Notes under the pieces: generated by a model | The model's input: the letters and a program-made list of their open reading frames with translations, nothing else | Databases searched by the model: none | Told to the model about the DNA's origin: nothing | Program-made: the position numbers and the translations under genes | NCBI RefSeq assembly: GCF_008001035.1 | Contig: NZ_CP042856.1 | Location: 1,984,001-2,048,000 of the forward strand | Length of the DNA: 64,000 nt | From: Salinibacterium sp. dk2585 | GTDB taxonomy: Bacteria; Actinomycetota; Actinomycetes; Actinomycetales; Microbacteriaceae | Reading direction: 5' to 3' | Part shown: positions 23,923 to 31,591 of the stretch, piece after piece | How the letters are laid out: each line of letters starts with the position of its first letter | How positions within the stretch are numbered: position 1 is the first letter of the stretch

Positions 23923-23931
23923 TGCTAACCT
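23923..23931 (+). promoter_or_regulatory. Extended -10 promoter of the tRNA-Arg gene
   Basis: TGCTAACCT combines a TGn extension with the -10 hexamer TAACCT. No -35 at normal spacing is evident; GTGACA occurs 21 nt upstream of the hexamer. The expected transcript would start near 23938, about 32 nt before the tRNA, and includes a small 6-bp hairpin at 23943-23960. Confidence 0.5.
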
Positions 23932-23969
23932 AGTCACGCACTCCGGGCCTCCACGCCCGGGGAGCATCC

Positions 23970-24042
23970 GCCCTCGTAGCTCAGGGGATAGAGCGCCGGT
24001 TTCCGGTACCGAAGGTCGGGGGTTCGAATCCCTCCGAGGGCA
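23970..24042 (+). tRNA. tRNA-Arg (anticodon CCG)
   Basis: A 73-nt cloverleaf fits the sequence: acceptor stem GCCCTCG paired with CGAGGGC, D stem GCTC/GAGC, anticodon CCG at 24003-24005 preceded by TT, a five-base variable region, and T loop TTCGAAT. It reads CGG codons. The anticodon stem has one mismatch at its top (C27 opposite A43). The 3' CCA is not encoded; discriminator base A is at 24042. Confidence 0.95.
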
Positions 24043-24067
24043 CTCTGTGATGTCCCAGGACATCGTG

Positions 24068-24107
24068 AACGGCTGAACCCCCGGTTTCGGGGGTTCAGCC
24101 GTTTTTT
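24068..24107 (+). terminator. Rho-independent terminator after tRNA-Arg
   Basis: A 15-bp perfect stem (24068-24082 with 24089-24103), a short GGTTTC loop and a run of six T residues from 24102. It is the strongest intrinsic terminator in the window. The last codons of the transposase remnant on the other strand lie inside its right arm. Confidence 0.9.
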
Positions 24108-24330
24108 GCTTGGTATCCCTTGTTGGGGTTGAGGGTGAATTCGGCGAGGACTGTGCCGTCGTGGGTGATGACGGTGGCGTTGTTGTTGTGGATGAGGGCG
24201 ATGATGTCGGTGCGGGCGTGGGGGCGTCCGATTCCGAGCAGGTAGCGGGAGTGGTCATCGAGCCAGCCGATCACCTCGATGTCCTGCCCTGTGGTGAGGG
24301 TGACGTGGGTGAAGTCGGGACTGCTGAGGG
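24095..24330 (-). pseudogene. IS481-type transposase remnant
   Basis: The minus-strand translation contains DFTHVTLTTGQDIEVIGWLDD followed by HSRYLLGI, which is the region around the first catalytic aspartate of the IS481/rve DDE transposases. It then passes directly into HARTDIIALIHNNN and VLAEFTLNPNKGYQAK, which looks like the extreme C-terminus of the same family. The middle part with the second Asp and the Glu is missing, and the N-terminus before PDFTH has no similarity. It is therefore a doubly truncated, internally deleted, inactive copy. No terminal inverted repeats were recognised. Confidence 0.75.
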
Positions 24331-24531
24331 TCTTGGTGACTCTCCTTGTTAGGCCGCGGACGCGGCGTGTGTGGTCATGATGGCTTCGAACTCGAAACTG
24401 GCTCCCTTCGAACTGATGCTGCCACTGGCGGCCTCGATGGCAACAGCGCCGAGAGACCGACCTGGCAAGAGCACTCCCGTATGGGACCAATGGCCGTAGC
24501 GTGCGTGTGCTGCGGCGACAATCCTCAATAC
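24331..24531. other. Spacer with no recognised gene
   Basis: Short frames on both strands here have no recognisable domain and irregular codon use. The stretch lies between the transposase remnant and the UspA gene and is likely debris of past insertion or deletion. Confidence 0.5.
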
Positions 24532-24972
24532 ATGACGAGAGACACGGATTCGGCGCGCATTGTCGTGGGCGTCGATGGTTCGGAAGAGTCGATTGCGGCC
24601 TTGCGACATGGAGCGCGGCTAGCAGACGCGCTGGACGCGCCGCTTGAGGCGATCGCGGTCTGGGATTACCCGCTCATGATCGACCCGGCCTACTCGGCGA
24701 ACTGGTCGCCGGAAGCAGACGCAGAGACGATCCTCAGCGAGGCTGTCGCCGAAGCGTTCGAAGGAAGCCCCCCGCGCGGGTTGACGCAGCTCGTGTTGCA
24801 GGGTTCGGCAGCCCGTCGGCTGATCGAGCAGAGCGCAAAGGCCTCCATGCTCGTCGTGGGCAGTCGCGGCCATGGTGGGTTCGCCGGGCTGCTGTTGGGG
24901 TCGGTCAGCGCAGCCTGCGCCGCCCACGCCCATTGCCCCGTGCTGATCATCCACAGCCCGGATGCGAGCTGA
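24532..24972 (+). CDS. Universal stress protein, UspA family
   Basis: A 146-residue single-domain Usp protein starting at ATG (MTRDTDSARIVVGVDGSEES). The ATP-binding signature is present as VVGSRGHGGFAGLLLGSVSA, so it is expected to belong to the nucleotide-binding group. A longer in-frame reading upstream lacks family similarity. Usp proteins of this group support survival in dormancy, hypoxia or oxidative stress. It lies in the accessory-looking stretch downstream of tRNA-Arg, convergent with the bactofilin-like gene. Confidence 0.9.
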   Translation: MTRDTDSARIVVGVDGSEESIAALRHGARLADALDAPLEAIAVWDYPLMIDPAYSANWSPEADAETILSEAVAEAFEGSPPRGLTQLVLQGSAARRLIEQSAKASMLVVGSRGHGGFAGLLLGSVSAACAAHAHCPVLIIHSPDAS

Positions 24973-25031
24973 GCGAGCACCGCGCGCCTGTGCGAACTGC
25001 ATTCCCGGCAGCCACGCACCGATGGCGAGCC

Positions 25032-26174
25032 TTAGCCGACTGTTGGAGTCGCCGCTGCGGGCCGCGGTGCTGCCGCTGAGTCGGGCGGGGTGCGGCGCCA
25101 AGGCCGATGCGCGTAGATCGCGAGGAGCTCTGCGCCGAGGCCGAAGAGCACCATCGCAAGCCACACCGCGATGTTCAGCCAGGGGATCTGCAGACCGACG
25201 ATGAGAATGGCCCCGCCGACCAGCGCCGGGACGACGGGATGTTGGGTGCCGCGAAACAGGAGGCGTCCGATGTAGTAGGCACCGAAGACAAACGTCGCAA
25301 GCGTGAACGCAATCCACACGAGGAGGACAGCGAGGGCGAGAGGCGCGCCGATCACCGTCACCAGGAGGAACAGCAGAACGACCGGGACGGTGATGGATGC
25401 CACGAAGCCTACGAGCAGTGCCTTCCACGGTGATGGAACCAGCTGTTCCGTCACCTGGCGCAAGAGACGCGGAAGGAGCAGTGCCGTCAGCGCAGTGATG
25501 AGACTGAACGCGACCAGCGCGTAGAGCAGCCCAAGGAGCCATCCTGCAAACAGGGCCAACGGCGACGCTTCGACTTCCTCTCGTTGCGGCGTGACGATTT
25601 GCTCCACGCTGCCCTCGACAGCGCCTTCGGCGATGTTCGCTTCGACGTCGCTGTCATATGTGACGTCTCCGCCGACCGATCCGTCGATCGTGAGCGTGCC
25701 GACTCCCACGACCACGTCTCGTCCGACCTCCCCCGCGATTGCAATGTCGCCTGCGCCGCCCACGAGGTCACCGCCGAACGAACCAGCATCGGTGACATTG
25801 AGAGTCGCCGCAAAGATCGTTCCGCTGCGCGTGACATCGCCGTCGACGGTGACGTCCTGTGCCGCGATGCGCACGTTGCCATCGACCGTGCCGGTGATGA
25901 CGATGGTCTGCGCTGCGGCGATGATGTCCCCCGTCACATCTCCGCTGACCGTAATGTGCTGGCCCGACGCATACACGTCGCCTTGAATGTCGCCCGCGAC
26001 GTCGACAGTCACGCCACTGTAGAACTGCGGCCCCTCGCCCTGAGCAGCCGCCGAAGCGGACGATGCCTTCGTTTCCTTCAGGGCGACCGCTGCGCCAGCG
26101 CCGGTGGCGAGAACCAGAACGCCCGCTGCCAGTACCACGGTGACGAACCGACGCGTGTTAGACCGAACGCTCAT
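25032..26174 (-). CDS. Bactofilin-like beta-repeat protein with membrane C-terminus
   Basis: A 380-residue protein. Residues about 10-32 form a signal peptide or signal anchor. Residues about 50-185 consist of short repeats such as GDIQGDVYASGQHITVSGDV and GTVDGNVRIAAQDVTVDGDV, which fold as a right-handed beta-helix in bactofilin/polymer-forming proteins. The second half has four or five membrane helices and a Pro/Ala-rich tail. The beta-solenoid is predicted outside the membrane, unlike cytoplasmic bactofilins. The start at 26174 has GAGAGG nine bases upstream. Function unknown; a surface scaffold or stress role is conjecture. Confidence 0.75.
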   Translation of the reverse strand: MSVRSNTRRFVTVVLAAGVLVLATGAGAAVALKETKASSASAAAQGEGPQFYSGVTVDVAGDIQGDVYASGQHITVSGDVTGDIIAAAQTIVITGTVDGNVRIAAQDVTVDGDVTRSGTIFAATLNVTDAGSFGGDLVGGAGDIAIAGEVGRDVVVGVGTLTIDGSVGGDVTYDSDVEANIAEGAVEGSVEQIVTPQREEVEASPLALFAGWLLGLLYALVAFSLITALTALLLPRLLRQVTEQLVPSPWKALLVGFVASITVPVVLLFLLVTVIGAPLALAVLLVWIAFTLATFVFGAYYIGRLLFRGTQHPVVPALVGGAILIVGLQIPWLNIAVWLAMVLFGLGAELLAIYAHRPWRRTPPDSAAAPRPAAATPTVG

Positions 26175-26390
26175 TTCCGCGCCTCTCATGCTGGATGCGA
26201 CGAGCATCCCAGCGAGGGACCGTCCCCAACAGAGCTAAAGGTCCCGCCGCTAGGTTCATACGCACAGCTCCATTGCTCAGGCGGCCGGCGTCACGAGAGG
26301 GTCAAGGGGATGGGACGTTGTGCTCCATCAGTGCCGGCTGGTGTCCTCTAGGTTCGGCCCTATGGAACTGACCTGCCGAATCCGGGCTGG

Positions 26391-28076
26391 GTGGATGCCC
26401 GTGACCCGATCAAGGAAGCGTTCGCCGCGGCCATGCGCTTGAGCAGGTACCAGGAGATCGCAGATACGCTCGCTCGTCACGGTTTGGGGTTTCTCGCGGA
26501 TGCTGTAGGCCTCAAGCGGTGGGCGCCCCCTGCGGTCAGGCGCTCGGCAGGCGCAGCTCGCTGGCAGTCCCACACCGTTCCGGAACGGGTCCGCCTCGCC
26601 CTGGAAGACCTCGGACCGACGTTCGTGAAACTCGGCCAACTCCTGTCTGCGCGTCCCGACCTGCTGCCGCAAAGTTTCATCGTCGAGCTGTCAAAGCTGC
26701 AGGATGCCGGTGAAGTAGTGCCCGAGGAGGCCATCCTGGATATCCTGCGTCACGAGCTTGGCGATGAACCAGAGGAAGTCTTCGCCCGCTTCGACCGCAC
26801 GCCGCTGGCCTCCGCCTCTATCGGTCAAGCCCATGCCGCCACCCTGCGCGACGGCACCCCGGTCGTCGTCAAGGTGCGACGGCCAGATGCGCTCAGACAG
26901 GTACACGAAGATCTGGAGATTCTGGAGAACCTGGCGGAGACGGCAAGTCGCGTCTGGGAGCCCGCGCGCACCTACAATCTCCGCGGCATCGTCCAGGAGT
27001 TCGCTCAGACTCTCCGCGCAGAGCTGGACTACCTGCGAGAAGGACGCAACGCCGAACGGTTCGCTGCCAACTTCGCACAACAGGCGAACGTGCACATACC
27101 GCGCGTCTTCTGGGAGACGACAACGACCCGTGTTCTCACCCTCGAACGCATGACGGGCATCAAGATCAGCGACATCACCGCCCTCGACGCTGCCGGTATC
27201 GACCGAAAAGCTCTCGCGGAGGCCGGTGCCGGCATCATTCTTCAGATGATCTTCGAGGACAGCTTCTTCCACGCCGATCTCCACCCGGGAAATCTCTTCG
27301 TGCACGCGGACGGGAGCGTCGCGCTCATCGACTTCGGCATGGTCGGCGAGATGAGTGAGGAACTCCACAATGACCTCATCCAGTTCCTGATCGCATTCAC
27401 TCGGCGGAATCCGGAGGCGCTCACGGCGGCACTCCTCGATCTCTCCGTCACCAAGGGCCACGCAGACCTGCACGAACTCCGAGACGCGATGGCGTCATTC
27501 GTGTCCACGTATGCAGGATTGCCACTGAGCGAAATCAAGTTCACTCACCTGCTCCAGGAACTGCTCGCGATAGTGCGTCAACAACGCTTGCAGCTTCCGC
27601 GGGAGATCGCGCTTGTATTCAAGGTGCTCATCACGGTCGAAGGCATAGGCACGCAGCTCGACCCGGACTTCGACCTGATCGGTGTGTTGACCCCGTTCGT
27701 GCGCCGGCTGATCAAGCAACGACTCTCAGCCGCAGCGATTGCTCGACGCGTCGCAGAGGCATCCGCCGACACGGGTGCCTTACTGCTGGAACTGCCCTCT
27801 CGCCTCCGGCGGATCCTCGAAACTGTTGATCGGGGCGGGATCGAGGTACACCTCCGTGCGGCGGAACTCGAACCACTCGTCACTCGGACGGAGCGCATCG
27901 GCAACCGCCTGGTCGCTGGCCTGATCACCGCTGCCCTGATCAACGGCGTCGGCGAGATCGTCGTCAGCGAAAAACGGTGGCGCTCCTGGGAAGGCGGTTT
28001 GATGGGCGCAGGTGTTACCGTCGTCACCGGGCTGGCCAGCTACTTGGTGTGGACCACCCGACGGCGTCGAGGATGA
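26391..28076 (+). CDS. ABC1/UbiB-family atypical kinase
   Basis: A 561-residue protein of the ABC1/UbiB family. Visible motifs are the KxGQ-type motif FVKLGQLLSARPDLLP, the alanine-rich nucleotide loop ASASIGQAHAATL, VVVKVRRP, the catalytic-loop-like HADLHPGNLF and the metal-binding LIDFGM. Two C-terminal hydrophobic segments suggest membrane association. Family members act in ubiquinone or isoprenoid-lipid metabolism through ATPase activity. The start is uncertain: GTG at 26391 gives VDARDPIKEAF, and ATG at 26433 gives MRLSRYQEIA, where family similarity begins; neither has a good ribosome-binding site. Confidence 0.88.
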   Translation: MDARDPIKEAFAAAMRLSRYQEIADTLARHGLGFLADAVGLKRWAPPAVRRSAGAARWQSHTVPERVRLALEDLGPTFVKLGQLLSARPDLLPQSFIVELSKLQDAGEVVPEEAILDILRHELGDEPEEVFARFDRTPLASASIGQAHAATLRDGTPVVVKVRRPDALRQVHEDLEILENLAETASRVWEPARTYNLRGIVQEFAQTLRAELDYLREGRNAERFAANFAQQANVHIPRVFWETTTTRVLTLERMTGIKISDITALDAAGIDRKALAEAGAGIILQMIFEDSFFHADLHPGNLFVHADGSVALIDFGMVGEMSEELHNDLIQFLIAFTRRNPEALTAALLDLSVTKGHADLHELRDAMASFVSTYAGLPLSEIKFTHLLQELLAIVRQQRLQLPREIALVFKVLITVEGIGTQLDPDFDLIGVLTPFVRRLIKQRLSAAAIARRVAEASADTGALLLELPSRLRRILETVDRGGIEVHLRAAELEPLVTRTERIGNRLVAGLITAALINGVGEIVVSEKRWRSWEGGLMGAGVTVVTGLASYLVWTTRRRRG

Positions 28077-28107
28077 ATCGGCTGAGCTGACAACGGTTCC
28101 GAACCGA

Positions 28108-28743
28108 CTAGTCGCGCGGCGTGTAGCCGGCGAGCGGCGTCGGCCCGGGGCTGCTCTCCCACACGCCGGTGAGACTCGCTGCCACGTCGCCGGGCAGCGC
28201 GTCACCGACGCGACGGATGACGCTGAGCACGGCATCCTCGGTCGTGATGGTCGTGACCGTGCCGGAGGTGTCGACGTGCAACTCGGATGGCACGGGAACC
28301 TCGCGCGACTCCGAGCCGCTTCCCCGCACCTGCGCCGTGCCGGCCATGAGTTCGCGCTGGCCGTCCTTCTCGACGTAGAGCTCGGCTTCCGTGCCGCCAT
28401 TCACGATCGTGGAGGCGAGTACCTGCGCATACACGGGGTCACCAGTCGCGTCGTAGGCCCAGCGTTTGCCGAGCACCGAGTGGTCCATGGTGCCAATGAG
28501 CGCGGCATCCGCCCCCTCCAGCGGAGCGCCGCGGTAGCTGACCGGCACGTGGAGTTCCTCGCCCTGCCCGGCGCTCAGGATGAAGGTCTCGATGCCGACC
28601 TCGCCTGCCGGGTCATCGAATCGGTAGGTCGCGACGCTGCGCCACTCCTCCTCGGAGGGATAGGCCCATGGCTGTTCGACGAGCCAGGGGACGATCAGTT
28701 CGAGCTTGCTGGGACGCAACTGGGCACGAAAGAGGATGGCCAT
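28108..28743 (-). CDS. Maltokinase N-terminal-cap-like protein
   Basis: A 211-residue protein starting MAILFRAQLRPSKLELIVPW, a pattern seen in the N-terminal cap domain of actinobacterial maltokinases and related CG0192-type proteins. No kinase domain follows, so the cap stands alone. A TATCCT hexamer ends 6 nt before the ATG and no Shine-Dalgarno is visible, consistent with a leaderless transcript. It faces the ABC1 kinase gene with a short gap. Function is unknown; the family link is moderate. Confidence 0.65.
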   Translation of the reverse strand: MAILFRAQLRPSKLELIVPWLVEQPWAYPSEEEWRSVATYRFDDPAGEVGIETFILSAGQGEELHVPVSYRGAPLEGADAALIGTMDHSVLGKRWAYDATGDPVYAQVLASTIVNGGTEAELYVEKDGQRELMAGTAQVRGSGSESREVPVPSELHVDTSGTVTTITTEDAVLSVIRRVGDALPGDVAASLTGVWESSPGPTPLAGYTPRD

Positions 28744-28749
28744 GGCCAC

Positions 28750-28755
28750 AGGATA
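28750..28755 (-). promoter_or_regulatory. -10 element of the cap-like gene (leaderless start)
   Basis: TATCCT on the minus strand ends 6 nt before the ATG at 28743. Confidence 0.5.
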
Positions 28756-28777
28756 GCGACGCCGGATGGGCGCGTGA

Positions 28778-29740
28778 TCAGGCTCGCAGTATGACCTTGC
28801 CCGTCGTGTTCCGCGACTCGAGCGCCTCATGCGCGCGGCGGGCATCCTCGAGCGCGAACGCCTCGCCGATGCGCACCGAGAGCGTGCCCTCCGCGATCGC
28901 GGCGAAGAGGTCGCCCCAGCGCCACTGCCGCTCCGCCTCATCGCGAAGGAAATGCCACAGGCTCGGGCGCGTGACCAGGAGCGATCCGCCCGAGTTGAGC
29001 CGCTGCAGGTCGAAGGGTTCCACCTGCCCACTCGCCCCACCGAAGAGGATGAGCGTGCCGCGGGTACGCAGCGACGCAAGGGAGCCGTCGAAGGTCGAAC
29101 GCCCGACGCCGTCGTAGACGACCGCGACACCCTCGCCGTCGGTCACCTCGCGACTGCGCTCCGCGAAATCGTCGTAGGAGAAGACATCCGTGGCCCCAGC
29201 AGCCCTGCTCAGCTCGGCCTTCTCGGCGGTCGACACGGTCGTGAACACCCGCACGCCCCGCGAGACAAGCCACTGCGTCAGCAGCAGCCCGACACCGCCG
29301 GCGCCCGCGTGCACGATGACCGTGTCACCCTCGACCGGCGGGGTGATCGATGTCGACAGGAAGTGCGCCGTGAGTCCCTGCAGGGGCGCGGCCGCCGCGA
29401 CATCCAGGTCGACGCCCTCGGGCACGCGCATGGCCAGGTCGGCCCGCACCGTGAAGTACTCGCAGTACGTGCCGGCGGCATCCACGGTCGCGACCCTGTC
29501 GCCGACCTCGAGTGAGGTCACGCCCTCGCCGAGCGACTCGACGGTGCCGGATGCCTCGACCCCGGGCGTGAACGGAAGCTTCGCCTTGTACACGCCCGAG
29601 CGCACATAGGTGTCGTAGAAGTTGACGCCCGCCGCGTGGGTGCGCACGAGCACCTCGCCCGGCCCCGGATCCGGCATCGGCCGCTCCATCAGGACCAGCT
29701 TCTCGGGACCACCTGGCTCATCGACCACGATGCTGCGCAT
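28778..29740 (-). CDS. Quinone oxidoreductase, zinc-independent MDR family
   Basis: A 320-residue NADPH-dependent quinone oxidoreductase of the medium-chain dehydrogenase/reductase superfamily. The N-terminal GroES-like domain includes AAGVNFYDTYVRSG, the nucleotide-binding motif is HAGAGGVGLLLTQW, and YDGVGRSTFDGSL is typical of QOR. Zinc-binding cysteines and histidines are absent. It is expected to reduce quinones by one electron or act on enones. GGAG lies about 9 nt upstream of the ATG. Confidence 0.92.
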   Translation of the reverse strand: MRSIVVDEPGGPEKLVLMERPMPDPGPGEVLVRTHAAGVNFYDTYVRSGVYKAKLPFTPGVEASGTVESLGEGVTSLEVGDRVATVDAAGTYCEYFTVRADLAMRVPEGVDLDVAAAAPLQGLTAHFLSTSITPPVEGDTVIVHAGAGGVGLLLTQWLVSRGVRVFTTVSTAEKAELSRAAGATDVFSYDDFAERSREVTDGEGVAVVYDGVGRSTFDGSLASLRTRGTLILFGGASGQVEPFDLQRLNSGGSLLVTRPSLWHFLRDEAERQWRWGDLFAAIAEGTLSVRIGEAFALEDARRAHEALESRNTTGKVILRA

Positions 29741-29819
29741 GACATGACTCCACTCTCGTCAGAACCTGTCACCCAGCGTAACCAGCGCAGTGACCGGCGT
29801 CAGTCACCCGGCGAGCGGT

Positions 29820-30293
29820 TCACCGACCGCGATTCGCGCGCCGCACCTCACGCGGCGCCTTGCCCCCGAGGAACGACCGCGCCGAATCCACGAGGAACCC
29901 CTGCCGCAGCGCCTCCCGGCCGATGAGCATCCTGAACCCCATCGAGTCGCGGTTGGCGAGCGTGACCTCCGCCGTCACGACCCGGCCATGGATCGAGATG
30001 TCCATCAGCACAACGATGCGCTCCGTCGTGTGCCCCGAGGAGCTGCGCACCGACCTGTGGTCGTGCACATCGCATTCGATCTCGACAGCGTCACGAGCCG
30101 AGCGCTGCCACGGATGCACGGAGAACCGCACGCGCTCCCGCTCGCCGGGAATCAACTCGATGTCGAAGGCGTGCAGGCTCGAGGTGCGCGCGCCGGTGTC
30201 GAGTTTGGCCTTGATCCAGGGGACCCCGGAATTCGGAATGCTCACCCATTCACGCCACCCGACAGTGGTGATTGAATGAGGATCCTGTCCCAT
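29820..30293 (-). CDS. RimB-like retropepsin-type protein (ATP-dependent zinc protease family)
   Basis: A 157-residue protein. The motif KAKLDTGARTSSLHA is the DTG active-site loop of the retropepsin-like fold described for this family, although databases often call it an ATP-dependent zinc protease. The C-terminal FRMLIGREALRQGFLVD matches the second conserved segment. It diverges from rimK with 26 bp between the start codons. In other bacteria RimB is encoded with the RimK ligase and affects its ribosomal modification. Here the dimeric protein would supply one aspartate per subunit. Confidence 0.8.
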   Translation of the reverse strand: MGQDPHSITTVGWREWVSIPNSGVPWIKAKLDTGARTSSLHAFDIELIPGERERVRFSVHPWQRSARDAVEIECDVHDHRSVRSSSGHTTERIVVLMDISIHGRVVTAEVTLANRDSMGFRMLIGREALRQGFLVDSARSFLGGKAPREVRRANRGR

Positions 30294-30319
30294 CCCCCCA
30301 TCTTGTCAGGGCAAGCACA

Positions 30320-31504
30320 ATGAAACTCGCAATTCTTTCCCGCGCCCGCCAGTCGTACTCCACCCAGCGGCTGCGATCAGCCGCCCTGCAGCGCGGCCAC
30401 GAGGTCAAGGTGCTCAACACCCTGCGCTTCGCAATCGACCTTTCGGGCGACGAGCCAGACCTGCACTTCCGCGGACGCCCGCTCTCGACCTACGACGCGA
30501 TCCTGCCGCGCATCGGCAACTCCATCACCTACTTCGGCACGGCCGTCGTGCGGCAGTTCGAGCAGATGGATGTCTACACGCCCAACACGGCCAACGGCAT
30601 CACGAACGCGCGCGACAAGCTGCGGGCGACACAGATCCTCTCCCGCCACAACATCGCCATGCCCGCGACCGCCTTCGTGCGCAACCGCGCCGACGTGCGG
30701 CCCGCGATCGAGCAGGTTGGCGGCGCCCCCGTCGTCATCAAGCTCCTCGAGGGCACGCAGGGCATCGGCGTCATCCTCGCCCCGGATGCCAAGGTTGCCG
30801 AGGCCATCATCGAGACACTGCACTCCACCAACCAGAACGTGCTGATCCAGCGCTTCATCAAGGAGAGCAGGGGCCGCGACATCCGTGCCCTCGTCGTGGG
30901 CGACCGCGTGGTGGCTGCCATGCGCCGCAGCGCGGTCGGCGACGAGTTCCGCTCCAACGTGCACCGCGGCGGCAACGTCGAACCGGTAGAGCTCAGCCCT
31001 GAGTTCGAGCGCACCGCCGTGCGTTCCGCCCAGATCATGGGCCTCAAGGTCGCCGGCGTCGACATGCTGGAGGGTGCGGATGGCCCGCTGGTCATGGAGG
31101 TCAACTCCTCGCCAGGCCTGCAGGGAATCGAAACGGCGACGAAACTCGACGTCGCCGGCGCGATCATCGACTACATCTCCAACGAGGTCGCGTTCCCCGA
31201 CATCGACGTGCGCCAGCGCCTCGCGGTATCGACCGGGTACGGCGTCGCCGAGCTGGTCGTGCACGCGGGCGCCGACCTCGTCGGCAAGACGCTCGGCGAA
31301 TCGGGCCTGCTGGAGCGGGACATCACCGTGCTGACGCTCAACCGCGGCACATCCGTCATCCCGAACCCACGTTCGCGCCAGCTGCTGCAGGCCGAGGACC
31401 GCCTGCTGTGCTTCGGCAAGACCGAGGAGATGCGCTCCATGATCCCGAGCCGCAGGAGGCGTGCGAAGGTGCGTCGCCTGCCGAAGGCCGCGCCCGCAGA
31501 GTAA
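30320..31504 (+). CDS. rimK: RimK-type ATP-grasp glutamate ligase with C-terminal RCK_C domain
   Basis: A 394-residue protein. Residues 1-290 are a RimK alpha-L-glutamate ligase: N-terminal MKLAILSRARQSYSTQRLR, the ATP-binding strand GGAPVVIKLLEGTQGIGVIL, and metal-binding EVNSSPGLQGIE. RimK adds glutamate residues to the C-terminus of ribosomal protein S6 or relatives. From about residue 310 a second domain follows, VAELVVHAGADLVGKTLGES to DRLLCFGKTEEM, which matches the RCK_C (TrkA_C) ligand-binding fold of potassium channels and transporters. This addition suggests allosteric control by a small ligand. A basic tail follows. AGG lies 9 nt before the ATG. Confidence 0.88.
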   Translation: MKLAILSRARQSYSTQRLRSAALQRGHEVKVLNTLRFAIDLSGDEPDLHFRGRPLSTYDAILPRIGNSITYFGTAVVRQFEQMDVYTPNTANGITNARDKLRATQILSRHNIAMPATAFVRNRADVRPAIEQVGGAPVVIKLLEGTQGIGVILAPDAKVAEAIIETLHSTNQNVLIQRFIKESRGRDIRALVVGDRVVAAMRRSAVGDEFRSNVHRGGNVEPVELSPEFERTAVRSAQIMGLKVAGVDMLEGADGPLVMEVNSSPGLQGIETATKLDVAGAIIDYISNEVAFPDIDVRQRLAVSTGYGVAELVVHAGADLVGKTLGESGLLERDITVLTLNRGTSVIPNPRSRQLLQAEDRLLCFGKTEEMRSMIPSRRRRAKVRRLPKAAPAE

Positions 31505-31578
31505 TGCCTCCCGGTGATGTGTCCCCAGTGACACAGCGGGCTGAGGGTTGGCTGCCTTGTGGTTCGGATGCCGCGGAC

Positions 31579-31584
31579 TAGCGT
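31579..31584 (+). promoter_or_regulatory. -10 element of the 31592 lipoprotein gene (leaderless start)
   Basis: TAGCGT ends 7 nt before the ATG at 31592, and no Shine-Dalgarno sequence is present. Confidence 0.45.
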
Positions 31585-31591
31585 TCCTCGC

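Noticed and set aside
24349-24609. Minus-strand 86-codon frame near the IS remnant
   Set aside because: No recognisable domain, overlaps the UspA gene on the other strand, and lacks a start signal.
31505-31591. Small GTGTC...GACAC hairpin after rimK as a terminator
   Set aside because: Only five base pairs and no T tract.
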